Assembly: GCA_002449575.1 (NCBI GenBank)
Contig: DJXC01000234.1
Location: 1-30,775 of the forward strand
DNA: 30,775 bases
DNA from: Ruminococcus sp. UBA7014
GTDB taxonomy: Bacteria; Bacillota; Clostridia; Oscillospirales; Ruminococcaceae
Direction of reading: 5' to 3'
Position numbers and translations under genes: made by a program. The notes beneath the pieces were generated by a model. It did no database searches. It had not been told where the DNA came from and was given only the letters and a program-made list of their open reading frames with translations. Each line of letters begins with the position of its first letter. The first letter of the stretch is position 1. Positions 14,961 to 23,101 of the stretch are shown piece after piece.

Positions 14961-15524
14961 ATGCAAATGGAACAGTATCAGAATATTGTCGTCATCAGTA
15001 TTATTAACGGCAAGTATACAAAATCATGGGTATATCGTGCTGATGCTGTCAACCTGGACAAAGAACACGGCTGGGATTCTCTCCCGGTTTATCTGTCTGC
15101 CTTACGACAGGCGGCTGTCAATCCTGAAATTCATAAAAGAGGCAACGGCGAAGACCAGCATTTATATTATATCCCGACCGGAAAAAATGCAGATGTTGAA
15201 AAAGCAAAAAATATCGCTTTTGCACGTTTTTCGTCATGGAAACAGCCGGAATCTGATATGCCGGACTATGTCTGCAAATTCGTTTTCAAAAAGAAACAGA
15301 ATGCTCCTGTAAAAGCAGAACTTTTCCGGAAAAACAGTCAGAAAAAAGAAAAAGCAGCCTATCTGAAAGCTTATCGTTATTCCGTACTGAAACCATTTCA
15401 TACAATCAGTTCACAACAATGTGTTATCTACTGGCACGGAGACAGTATCCGGCAGATTACAGAAGAAGTCAATGCCTTTTTATTTGACCGCTGGAAAAAT
15501 ACTAGACTCCTGAATCTGCTGTGA
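14961..15524 (+). CDS. Unknown protein (187 aa)
   Basis: I do not recognise this family. It is soluble and basic, with an aromatic N-terminal strand pattern (YQNIVVISIINGKYTKSWVYRAD), a very basic middle (VFKKKQNAPVKAELFRKNSQKKEKAAYLKAYRY, about 107-139) that could bind nucleic acid, and a C-terminal stretch CVIYWHGDSIRQITEEVNAFLFDRW. No signal or membrane segment. A GGGGG-type ribosome site precedes ATG 14961. It is likely co-transcribed with dtd, and its transcript would end at the hairpin at 15552-15592. Confidence 0.75.
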   Translation: MQMEQYQNIVVISIINGKYTKSWVYRADAVNLDKEHGWDSLPVYLSALRQAAVNPEIHKRGNGEDQHLYYIPTGKNADVEKAKNIAFARFSSWKQPESDMPDYVCKFVFKKKQNAPVKAELFRKNSQKKEKAAYLKAYRYSVLKPFHTISSQQCVIYWHGDSIRQITEEVNAFLFDRWKNTRLLNLL

Positions 15525-15551
15525 CAAAATTTTGTATAATTTCAAAAAAAT

Positions 15552-15592
15552 CTCCCATACTTTCAGCAAGTGCTGAATATGGGAGGTTTTTT
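15552..15592 (+). terminator. Terminator hairpin overlapping the PBP ribosome binding site
   Basis: CTCCCATA..TTCAGC (15552-15567) pairs with GCTGAATATGGGAG (15572-15585), with a 2-nt bulge and a 4-nt loop, followed by G and six T (15587-15592). A preceding A-run (15544-15550) can extend the stem. This has the form of an intrinsic terminator for the dtd unit, yet the 3' arm contains the GGGAGG used by the PBP start at 15594. A TATAAT (15535-15540) just upstream could start a transcript at the hairpin, but its -35 is poor. Confidence 0.75.
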
Positions 15593-15593
15593 C

Positions 15594-17186
15594 ATGCCTG
15601 TTTCTAAACTAATGACACAGAGATTATTTCTGATAAAAATATTTCTGATTTCTGCCTGCTGTATTCTGCTGGTGAATCTGGCATTCCGGATGCAGAAAAC
15701 AGAGTATCTGCAAACTTCACTCCGGCAGAGTCAACTGACAATTACCGCTGGCAACGCAGAAGGGAGCATTTATGACCGGAATTTTCAGCCGCTTGTGAAT
15801 CAGAAGCTGAATTATTATGCTGTTGTAAATCCTTCGCCGGAAGTTCTGGAAGAACTTTTTCCGCATATAGAAGAGATTTTTCCTGTTCTGAAATCTTTGA
15901 GAACAGGTAAGCCGTTCTGCTGTCAGGTAAATACAAAGCAATTTTCCAATCCGGAAATCCATGTACTGGAAATTCCGGAACGTTATTCTGAAAATCCGCC
16001 TGCACAGCATATTCTGGGTTATACACTGGAACATACCGGCATTACCGGACTGGAAGCCGATTATGACAGTATTCTAAGAAAAAAAGAAGATACTGCCAGT
16101 GTTTCTTATATGACAGATGCGCTCGGAAATATTCTGCCCGGTGCAGAAGTACAGATTTCTCCGGTGGAATACCGGAATTCTGGTGTAGTCACCACGCTTG
16201 ACAGCCGGATTCAGCAAATCTGTGAAACGCAGGAAATTCAGAAAGGGGCAGTTGTCGTCATGGACGTGAAAACAGGAGAGATTCTTGCAATGGCAAGTTT
16301 CCCGGACTATACACCTGATACACTCGGTACAGCTATCAGCAGCCCCGACAGTCCTTTGATTAATCGCTGTTTATGTGCCTATAATGTAGGTTCTATCTTC
16401 AAGCTGATGACCTGCGCCGCTGCTTATACACAAAATTTACAGGATTATCGTGCTAACTGCACAGGCAGTTTCCAGATTAAACATCAGACTTTCCGCTGTC
16501 ATAAGCTGTCCGGTCATGGTATTTTGGATATGAAAAGAGCTATGATAAATTCCTGCAACAGTTATTTCATTCAGTTAGGGCAATTGCTGCACCCTGCTTT
16601 CATGCGTGAAACAGCACAGAATTTCGGATTTGGCACACAGATTCCGCTTTCACACAGCATTATTTCTGCAAGTGGTACACTGCCGACTCTGAAAGAACTG
16701 AACTATCCGGCAGAAATGGCAAATTTCTGTTTTGGTCAGGGTCTTTTGACAGCAACACCCCTGCAAGTCGCACAGATGACATGCGGCATCGCTAACGATG
16801 GAAAAATGCCGATTGCAAAACTTATCCTAGGCATTACTGCTGACGGCAAAACCCTTACAGAACAGAAAAACGCTCCTGTCTATGCAAGAGCGTTAAAGAA
16901 AAATGCAGCATATTATCTTCAGGATATGATGATTGCTGCTGTTAATGAAAATGAAAATTCCAGAGCTGTTCCGGAAACGGTTTTCGCCGCCGGAAAAACT
17001 TCTACAGCACAAACCGGACGTTTTGACCAGAACGGAACAGAATACTGTCATGCATGGATAACAGGCTATTTTCCGATTGATAACCCTCAATATGCCGTTA
17101 CTGTCTTAGTTGAAGACGGTGGCTATGGCAATGAAGCGGCTGCACCTGTTTTCAAGAATATCGCTGACAGCATCATGAGCAACTGA
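15594..17186 (+). CDS. Class B penicillin-binding protein (transpeptidase)
   Basis: Membrane-anchored peptidoglycan transpeptidase of 530 residues, SpoVD/FtsI/PbpA-like. It has a short cytoplasmic end, one transmembrane helix (about 11-31), a dimerisation-type segment (GSIYDRNFQPLVNQ, 57-70), then the transpeptidase domain (about 200-525). Active-site motifs are SIFK (267-270, nucleophile Ser267), SCN (320-322) and KTS (468-470) where KTG is usual. The start at 15594 follows GGGAGG; the ATG at 15570 would lie inside the hairpin. It converges with the MraY-like gene, with 3 bp between stops. A division, elongation or sporulation role cannot be chosen without relatives; no PASTA domain is present. 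Confidence 0.9.
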   Translation: MPVSKLMTQRLFLIKIFLISACCILLVNLAFRMQKTEYLQTSLRQSQLTITAGNAEGSIYDRNFQPLVNQKLNYYAVVNPSPEVLEELFPHIEEIFPVLKSLRTGKPFCCQVNTKQFSNPEIHVLEIPERYSENPPAQHILGYTLEHTGITGLEADYDSILRKKEDTASVSYMTDALGNILPGAEVQISPVEYRNSGVVTTLDSRIQQICETQEIQKGAVVVMDVKTGEILAMASFPDYTPDTLGTAISSPDSPLINRCLCAYNVGSIFKLMTCAAAYTQNLQDYRANCTGSFQIKHQTFRCHKLSGHGILDMKRAMINSCNSYFIQLGQLLHPAFMRETAQNFGFGTQIPLSHSIISASGTLPTLKELNYPAEMANFCFGQGLLTATPLQVAQMTCGIANDGKMPIAKLILGITADGKTLTEQKNAPVYARALKKNAAYYLQDMMIAAVNENENSRAVPETVFAAGKTSTAQTGRFDQNGTEYCHAWITGYFPIDNPQYAVTVLVEDGGYGNEAAAPVFKNIADSIMSN

Positions 17187-17189
17187 TTT

Positions 17190-18182
17190 TTATCTGACGG
17201 CTGCCAGAACAAATACAGCAGAAACTAAAATCTGCATCAGTGTAAATCTGGTGACAACCTGTGTATCACTCCAGCCTTTATTTTTTCGGGCATGGTCGTG
17301 AATCGGCGTTCTGATGTTTTTCATAAAAGTCTTGGATTTTGTCACTCTCAGAACAGTCAGCTTGACAAGACCGAGTCCGCCGTCAATGCACAGCATCAAT
17401 GCGCATGGAATAAACAGAAACGGTGTATGAGACTGCATAAACACCAGTGCAATGATAATTCCAAGAGGTCTTGACCCGGCATCTCCCATCAGAAGGCTGC
17501 TCGGTGAACAGTTAAACCAGAGATACGCAATCAGCATGAAAATGCTCATCCAGACAAAAATCTTTTCCGAAATGACACTTCCTGACAGTTCATTGCTGCC
17601 GGAGAGAACATTGTAAATCAGCAGAAATGCGCTTGCCAATGTTACAAGTGAAAGACTTGTGCAAAGACCATCCACACCATCAGCACAGTTTGTAACATTA
17701 ATACTTGCCCATATCAGAAATGTTCCCAGAAAAATATAGACAGCTGCCGGAATCGTAACATGCAGACCTAGTACAGGAAGTGTCACATCTCCGCCGTTGA
17801 ATAAATAGAACGTTACAGATACACCGACTGACACGACTAAATCAATCAGCCCTTTCTTGAGTTCGCCCCAAGGCACTTTAGCAGCATCGTCCAGATAACC
17901 GCTCATCATTTCAAGAAATATTGCAATCAGATAAATCACATATTCCAGACTTAACGGCACACACAGCACACAGGCAACTATCAGCGCACTGATTAAAATA
18001 ATGCCTGCCCCTCTTGCCTTGCCTTTCGACAACGCTCCGTTGAATGCCAGTTCTTTGCCCTGGTCTTTCGGCAGAAATTTCGTAAAACAAAGAATTCCGC
18101 CAAGTGTCAGAACAAAGCTTATCACTGCTGAAATCAGCAGCTGTAATTTTTCATCTGTCATATTCAGCAAATTAAAAATCAT
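17190..18182 (-). CDS. mraY: MraY-like phospho-N-acetylmuramoyl-pentapeptide transferase
   Basis: Polytopic transferase of 330 residues that moves phospho-MurNAc-pentapeptide onto undecaprenyl phosphate to form lipid I. Motifs in order: GYLDDAAK (95-102, Asp98/Asp99), NVTNCADGVDGL (162-173), LMGDAGSRPLG (231-241) and PIHDHARKNKG (293-303). The last corresponds to the HHH segment and here is H-D-H; the usual N-terminal TPTMGG is replaced by KARGAG (55-60). These make it divergent, and another polyprenyl-phosphate glycosyl-phosphotransferase (WecA/TagO-like) is possible, though the NADGxDG form favours MraY. AAGGAG sits 10 bp before ATG 18182. It is the last gene of the six-gene operon, outside a standard division cluster. 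Confidence 0.82.
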   Translation of the reverse strand: MIFNLLNMTDEKLQLLISAVISFVLTLGGILCFTKFLPKDQGKELAFNGALSKGKARGAGIILISALIVACVLCVPLSLEYVIYLIAIFLEMMSGYLDDAAKVPWGELKKGLIDLVVSVGVSVTFYLFNGGDVTLPVLGLHVTIPAAVYIFLGTFLIWASINVTNCADGVDGLCTSLSLVTLASAFLLIYNVLSGSNELSGSVISEKIFVWMSIFMLIAYLWFNCSPSSLLMGDAGSRPLGIIIALVFMQSHTPFLFIPCALMLCIDGGLGLVKLTVLRVTKSKTFMKNIRTPIHDHARKNKGWSDTQVVTRFTLMQILVSAVFVLAAVR

Positions 18183-18196
18183 AAATCCATATCTCC

Positions 18197-20500
18197 TTAT
18201 TCATCAATACTGCCTGTACCCTGCTGTGCTGCGTAAACCAGAATTTCTGAGGCATCATAGGCATTGACATCACCGTCAGCATTATAGTCCGCACGAAGCA
18301 GCCAGTTTTCGTCCGGAAGTTCAGGTTCTGCGCCTGTTCCGACTGCCGCTGCATAGACAAGCACATCTGCCGCATCTGCGGCATTGACTTTGCCGTCATT
18401 GTTAGCATCGCCATACAAAATCGGCTCTTCCACTGGAAAATGAATTTCATATACAGTATCCAGCATTCCTTCCTGAGAAACAGAAAGTGTGATTGTTCCG
18501 GTTTTATCCGGATATATCTGTGTGAGCTTTCCGGATACCAGCCATTCTCCGTCAGATATGACTTCTCCGGTAGAAATTGGCATCAGTGCAAACATTTCAT
18601 CCGGACTGTATGCAGAAATTTCTGTTTCATATTTCTGTTCTTCTGTTTTCCGGAAAGAAAGATAATATTTCTGCTTCTGATTCTGCACCGCCAGAAGACT
18701 GGAAATCTGCGCTTCCTGTACAGTATAATTCTTTTCACAAACAACAGGCATATCTTCCGGATTGACTACTGCATAAGCCGAAATCTGCAATTCCTGTTCC
18801 GGCATCACAAGCGGTTCTGTGTAAAGCTGATATTCTCCGCCGTTGGTGCTGTACCAGATTTCTGAACTGCCCGGACTGGAAAGTGTAATTTCTGTTCCTA
18901 CAGGCAATGCATCACAGTCTTCTGAGAATATTACAGTTCCGGCATCTTTTGTCAGACCTCTCAGACAGATATTTCCTACCAGGCTGCGGGTTGAAAAAGA
19001 AGAGCCGTCTTCTGCTGTATATTCTTCTTCGAGAATTTCTTCATCATAGACATCATACCATGTTCTGCCATTGGCACTATAGAAACTTTCTCCCTGATGG
19101 AAATCCCGGAGAATCATTTCTTCTGTCAGCATACTCTGTTCTGTAGAAACTGCGCCTTCCGGAGAAACAACATGACTTTCCATGAATGATTCACAGGGGA
19201 TATGCTGACCGGAAGTACCGGACAATTTCACAACAATGGAAAATTTTTCTCCTTCGTGGAGTGCCACCGGTTCTGTCAGGTCAACTGTATGATATCCTGC
19301 CAGAGCTGCTGTTCCGACAGTGGAAGCTGAAGCCGTGCCGGATGCCGGATTTGTGCTTTTTGTCGGATTGGTATAAATCCGGATAGAATATTCTTCTTCC
19401 GGCATAGTTGTGCAAAGCATGACAGAGGTCAGAAACGTATCTTTTTCAGCCGTAAAGACATTGGCAATATAGGCAGATTTATCTTCTGTCGAAACAGAAA
19501 GTGCTGTCCAGAAACCATAATCATCATACTGATAGAGTGCATCATGTGCGGTAACAGATTCTGTTTCCAGATAATAAAATTCCAGCATTGTCGGGTCATA
19601 GTAAGAAATCCAGAAATAACCACAGTCACCCCAGCTTTCACCCCAGCTGTTTTTAATCAGCCATGCACCATCCTGTTCCGGAGAATTTTTAAAGTTTTCC
19701 GCTGGAAAAGCATCATCCCAGCCCACAACAGAAACAGCATGATATGTTCCGCCGCTGAGTTTATTTTCATAATTATAATACGCATAACGACTGCTGTTAT
19801 AATACGAATTATGATTATAATAACTCACTGACAGCGCATTTCCATGATATATCGCCTGTTTAACTGCATTCAGCTGAGCAGAAAAATTTTCATCTTCTAT
19901 ATCATAAGAAAATAAATTCGCATCAGAAACATGATATTCTGCCTGTGCTTTTACCTCGTCCCATTCTGCTTCCGGATTCAGAACGTCATAGTCATCAAAC
20001 GGAAAAACTGCTTCTGAAACAGGTCCTGTCCATCCGGTCAGCATGGGAGAAAGAAGATAGTAATTTCCGCCCTGCTGGAATACATCGTCCATATCTGTCA
20101 TACTTGACAGCGGAAAGCCGAATTTCTGTGAGTAAGTATAATAGGCAAGATGCCATTCGGACAAATCAATCTCCGGTTTTCGTGCAATCAGATGATTTTC
20201 CATAGAATTGACTGCTGAAAAACTCCAGCACATTCCATAATTTTTCTGCGCTTTGACAGAAGATACCAGTCCTTTAGAGCGCAAATCAAAAGAAGACGGA
20301 AGTGTTTCTGTCATTTCAGCAGCAACAGATTCATTAGCCGCCATAAGCTGCCCGGCAGCAGAGGCGGTTTCATATTGTGCATAACTTGAAAAATGTCCTG
20401 TATGCAGTCCGGAAGCTTCCGCATGTACAGGAAGCAGTTTCACTCCGGAAAGCAACAGCATTCCGGAACATAAACATGCTGAAAACTGATTTTTTTTCAC
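18197..20500 (-). CDS. Secreted C1 (papain-type) cysteine protease with dockerin
   Basis: A 767-residue exported protein. The signal peptide (1 to about 27, ending PVHA) is followed by a peptidase C1A domain (about 67-310) with the oxyanion Gln85, nucleophile Cys91 in NYGMCWSFSA, His254 in GGTYHAVSVVGWDD and Asn284 in WLIKNSWGESWG. A beta-rich lectin-like region follows (about 320-520), then a chitobiase-type C-terminal repeat (GSSEIWYSTNGGEYQLYTEPL). It ends in a type I dockerin (694-767) with two calcium loops, GDANNDGKVNAADA and ADYNADGDVNAYDA. The dockerin implies docking to a cohesin on a cell-surface scaffold. The start is GTG 20500, with GGAGGG 7 bp upstream. It sits unexpectedly in an operon with ispE and the MraY-like gene. 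Confidence 0.93.
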   Translation of the reverse strand: MKKNQFSACLCSGMLLLSGVKLLPVHAEASGLHTGHFSSYAQYETASAAGQLMAANESVAAEMTETLPSSFDLRSKGLVSSVKAQKNYGMCWSFSAVNSMENHLIARKPEIDLSEWHLAYYTYSQKFGFPLSSMTDMDDVFQQGGNYYLLSPMLTGWTGPVSEAVFPFDDYDVLNPEAEWDEVKAQAEYHVSDANLFSYDIEDENFSAQLNAVKQAIYHGNALSVSYYNHNSYYNSSRYAYYNYENKLSGGTYHAVSVVGWDDAFPAENFKNSPEQDGAWLIKNSWGESWGDCGYFWISYYDPTMLEFYYLETESVTAHDALYQYDDYGFWTALSVSTEDKSAYIANVFTAEKDTFLTSVMLCTTMPEEEYSIRIYTNPTKSTNPASGTASASTVGTAALAGYHTVDLTEPVALHEGEKFSIVVKLSGTSGQHIPCESFMESHVVSPEGAVSTEQSMLTEEMILRDFHQGESFYSANGRTWYDVYDEEILEEEYTAEDGSSFSTRSLVGNICLRGLTKDAGTVIFSEDCDALPVGTEITLSSPGSSEIWYSTNGGEYQLYTEPLVMPEQELQISAYAVVNPEDMPVVCEKNYTVQEAQISSLLAVQNQKQKYYLSFRKTEEQKYETEISAYSPDEMFALMPISTGEVISDGEWLVSGKLTQIYPDKTGTITLSVSQEGMLDTVYEIHFPVEEPILYGDANNDGKVNAADAADVLVYAAAVGTGAEPELPDENWLLRADYNADGDVNAYDASEILVYAAQQGTGSIDE

Positions 20501-20515
20501 ATATTGCCCTCCCTG

Positions 20516-21388
20516 CTATTCTGTCAGAAAGGCTTGTCCTGTAGTATGACATGCCTGTGCAAATACAAATTCTTTCTGTAACGTTTCAGCACAAGCCTGT
20601 GCTGTCTGCGGATTTTTGAAAATACCGAATACTGCTGCACCGCTTCCGGTCATAACAGCGCATTCTGCACCATATTCCAAAAGTTTCTTTTCTGCTCTGG
20701 TGACATCTTCACATTCTGTAACAGTTTCAAACAGATTGGAGCAGTTCCGGGATAACAAATCCATATTCTGTGTGTCAACCGCATGAAGTATCGCTTCTGT
20801 ATCAGGATGCACCGGATTTATAAGCGTATCTATCGCTTTGTATGCCGCTGGTGTGGAAATGCTTTCTGTGCCTTTCAGAATCACAAGCGGAATTTCCGGC
20901 AGAGGGTTCAGAGGAGTCAGAATTTCGCCGATTCCCTGCGCTCTTGCCGTTCCGCCAAGAAGCAGAAACGGCACATCTGCACCAAGTTTTACACCGATTT
21001 CCCGGAGTTCCGGATTGGTGTAATATTTCTCTGTCAGAAGATTCAGTGCATATAATACGCCTGCGGCATCTGCACTGCCGCCGCCCATGCCTGCACCGGA
21101 TGGAATATGCTTTTCCAGACGAATCCGCACCCCTGCGGAAATGCCGGCTTCTGTCAGAAATGCTTCTGCCGCACGGTAAGCAAGATTTTTTTCATGACAG
21201 GGAATTGTCGGATTGTCACATTCCAGAAAAATGCCTTTGCCGTCTGTGAGTGTTACCTCTAATCTATCATATACAGAAACGGTCTGAAAAATGCTGTCCA
21301 GTGTATGATAATTATCAGACCGTTTCCCGGTGACATCAAGTGAAAGATTAATTTTTGCTGCACAGAGCAGTTTCATGCTTTTATTCAT
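20516..21388 (-). CDS. ispE: 4-diphosphocytidyl-2-C-methyl-D-erythritol kinase
   Basis: GHMP kinase of the MEP isoprenoid pathway; it phosphorylates CDP-methylerythritol using ATP and feeds synthesis of undecaprenyl phosphate, the lipid carrier used by MraY. The 290 residues match IspE. The N-terminal AKINLSLDVTGKRSDNYH, the ATP loop PSGAGMGGGSADAAG and the C-terminal MTGSGAAVFGIF are all present. ATG 21388 is chosen over 21400 because GGAGG (21394-21398) stands 5 bp before it and overlaps the longer start. It overlaps the aminotransferase gene by 8 bp. Confidence 0.95.
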   Translation of the reverse strand: MNKSMKLLCAAKINLSLDVTGKRSDNYHTLDSIFQTVSVYDRLEVTLTDGKGIFLECDNPTIPCHEKNLAYRAAEAFLTEAGISAGVRIRLEKHIPSGAGMGGGSADAAGVLYALNLLTEKYYTNPELREIGVKLGADVPFLLLGGTARAQGIGEILTPLNPLPEIPLVILKGTESISTPAAYKAIDTLINPVHPDTEAILHAVDTQNMDLLSRNCSNLFETVTECEDVTRAEKKLLEYGAECAVMTGSGAAVFGIFKNPQTAQACAETLQKEFVFAQACHTTGQAFLTE

Positions 21389-22559
21389 GATATCCTCCAT
21401 GCTTTTCCAGAAACCGGGTGATTCTGCTGACAGCCTCCATCAGATGGCGGAGCGAATAGGCATAGGAAACACGAACAAAACCTTCTCCGCTTTCTCCGAA
21501 TGCATTTCCGGGAACAACGGCAACACGTTCTTCTTCCAGAAGTTTTTCACAGAAATCTTCACTGGACATACCTGTACACTGAATACTCGGAAAGACATAG
21601 AATGCGCCCTCCGGTGAAAAACAGGTCATACCTATCCGGTTAAAAGCTTCTACCAAATATCTGCGGCGGATATTGTATTCTTTTACCATACGTTCCACAT
21701 CATGTTCACATTCTTTCAGAGCCGTAATAGCAGCATACTGGCTGACAGTTGGAGAACTCATGATGATATACTGATGAATTTTTACAAGCTGTTTTGCTAC
21801 AGGTTCAGGAGCGCACAGATAACCGAGCCGCCAGCCTGTCATGGCGAATGCTTTGGAAAAGCCGTTGACAAGAATTGTTCTTTCCTGCATTCCTTCAAGT
21901 TCTGCTATAGAACAATGCTTTCTGCCATAGGTCATTTCAGAATAAATTTCATCTGATAATACCATAATATTGGTATCTCTGAGGACTTCTGCAATCTGTA
22001 CAAGGTCTTCATGTGTCATAATTGCTCCGGTCGGATTGTTCGGAAACGGCAGAACCAATAATTTTGTTTTCTCTGTGATTTTCTCCCGGAGTTCCTGTGC
22101 AGTCAGCTTGAAATGATTCTGCTGTTTGGTAGCAATCGGAACAGGAATGCCGCCAGCCATCTGGACAATCGGCGCATAGCAGACAAAACTCGGCTCAACA
22201 ATCAGTACTTCATCACCGGGATTGACAACACCACGGACAGCAATATCAATTGCTTCTGAACCGCCGACAGTAATCACAATTTCATGTTCCGGATTGTATT
22301 TCACATGAATTTTCTTTTCCAGATAAGCGGCAACTTCTTCACGAAGCTGTGCCAGACCTGCATTTGCTGTATAAACAATTTTCTTTTTTTCCAGAACGTC
22401 AATCGCCTCTTTCCGGATACTCCACGGCGTGGAAAAATCCGGTTCACCGACTCCCAGACTGATAACATCGTCCATTGTGGCAGCCAAATCGAAAAATCTC
22501 CGGATGCCGGAAGGCTTCATATTCTGCACACAACTGGATAATATATTTTCATAATTCAT
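21381..22559 (-). CDS. Class I aminotransferase (PLP, aspartate aminotransferase-like)
   Basis: Fold-type I PLP enzyme of 392 residues, cytoplasmic. LGVGEPDFSTPW (N-terminal), LPFPNNPTGAIM, VLSDEIYSEMTY and the PLP-lysine motif NGFSKAFAMTGWRLGY are all visible, as is the C-terminal Arg segment GFVRVSYAYS. Likely transfers amino groups between an amino acid and 2-oxoglutarate; the substrate (aspartate, aromatic or alanine) is not readable. AAAGGAG precedes ATG 22559. It lies directly behind an Lrp-type gene, a common pairing that suggests local control by amino acids. Confidence 0.92.
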   Translation of the reverse strand: MNYENILSSCVQNMKPSGIRRFFDLAATMDDVISLGVGEPDFSTPWSIRKEAIDVLEKKKIVYTANAGLAQLREEVAAYLEKKIHVKYNPEHEIVITVGGSEAIDIAVRGVVNPGDEVLIVEPSFVCYAPIVQMAGGIPVPIATKQQNHFKLTAQELREKITEKTKLLVLPFPNNPTGAIMTHEDLVQIAEVLRDTNIMVLSDEIYSEMTYGRKHCSIAELEGMQERTILVNGFSKAFAMTGWRLGYLCAPEPVAKQLVKIHQYIIMSSPTVSQYAAITALKECEHDVERMVKEYNIRRRYLVEAFNRIGMTCFSPEGAFYVFPSIQCTGMSSEDFCEKLLEEERVAVVPGNAFGESGEGFVRVSYAYSLRHLMEAVSRITRFLEKHGGYHE

Positions 22560-22603
22560 GGATAAACCATGCTCCTTTCAGTATATGTTTTCAGAAATTC
22601 CGC

Positions 22604-23083
22604 TTACGGAAACAGCATATTTCTCTCGTCTTTTTCTTCTTCTTCAATGAGAATGCCTTTTTCTTTATAACGTTTCAGCACAAAATGGGTTGCCGTTGCA
22701 AGTACACCTTCCATAGCAGAAAGTCTCTGAGATACGAACATAGCAACTTCTTTCAGGCTTTCACCCTTGACAGTGAGTGCAAGGTCATACATGCCGGACA
22801 TGAGCGAAACAGTTTCCACTTCGTCATACATCATGATAGTTTTTGCGATTTCGTCAAATCCGCAGTCACGTTTCGGAGTAACTCTGAGTTCGATTAAAGC
22901 TTCTACTTCGGTACTCTTTGCAAGTTCTTCGTTAATAATCGCAGTATAGCCACGGATAATGCCTTTTGTTTCGAGTGTGTGAATTTCATCAGCAACCTGC
23001 TGTTCCGTTTTGCCAAGCATATCTGCTAACTGTGCATTGGTCAGCCGGGCATTGGTTTTCAGTAAATGCAATAATTCGTTCAT
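22604..23083 (-). CDS. Lrp/AsnC-family transcriptional regulator
   Basis: A 159-residue regulator with an N-terminal winged helix-turn-helix (about 1-50: LTNAQLADMLGKTEQQVADEIHTLETKGIIRGY) and a RAM/ACT-like ligand domain (about 60-140: VEALIELRVTPKRDCGFDEIAKTI, MSGMYDLALTVKGESL). It probably senses an amino acid and controls the aminotransferase gene 44 bp downstream. AGGAGG precedes ATG 23083. It ends in an unusual acidic tail (IEEEEKDERN). Confidence 0.93.
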   Translation of the reverse strand: MNELLHLLKTNARLTNAQLADMLGKTEQQVADEIHTLETKGIIRGYTAIINEELAKSTEVEALIELRVTPKRDCGFDEIAKTIMMYDEVETVSLMSGMYDLALTVKGESLKEVAMFVSQRLSAMEGVLATATHFVLKRYKEKGILIEEEEKDERNMLFP

Positions 23084-23101
23084 GATAAAAAATCCTCCTG
23101 T

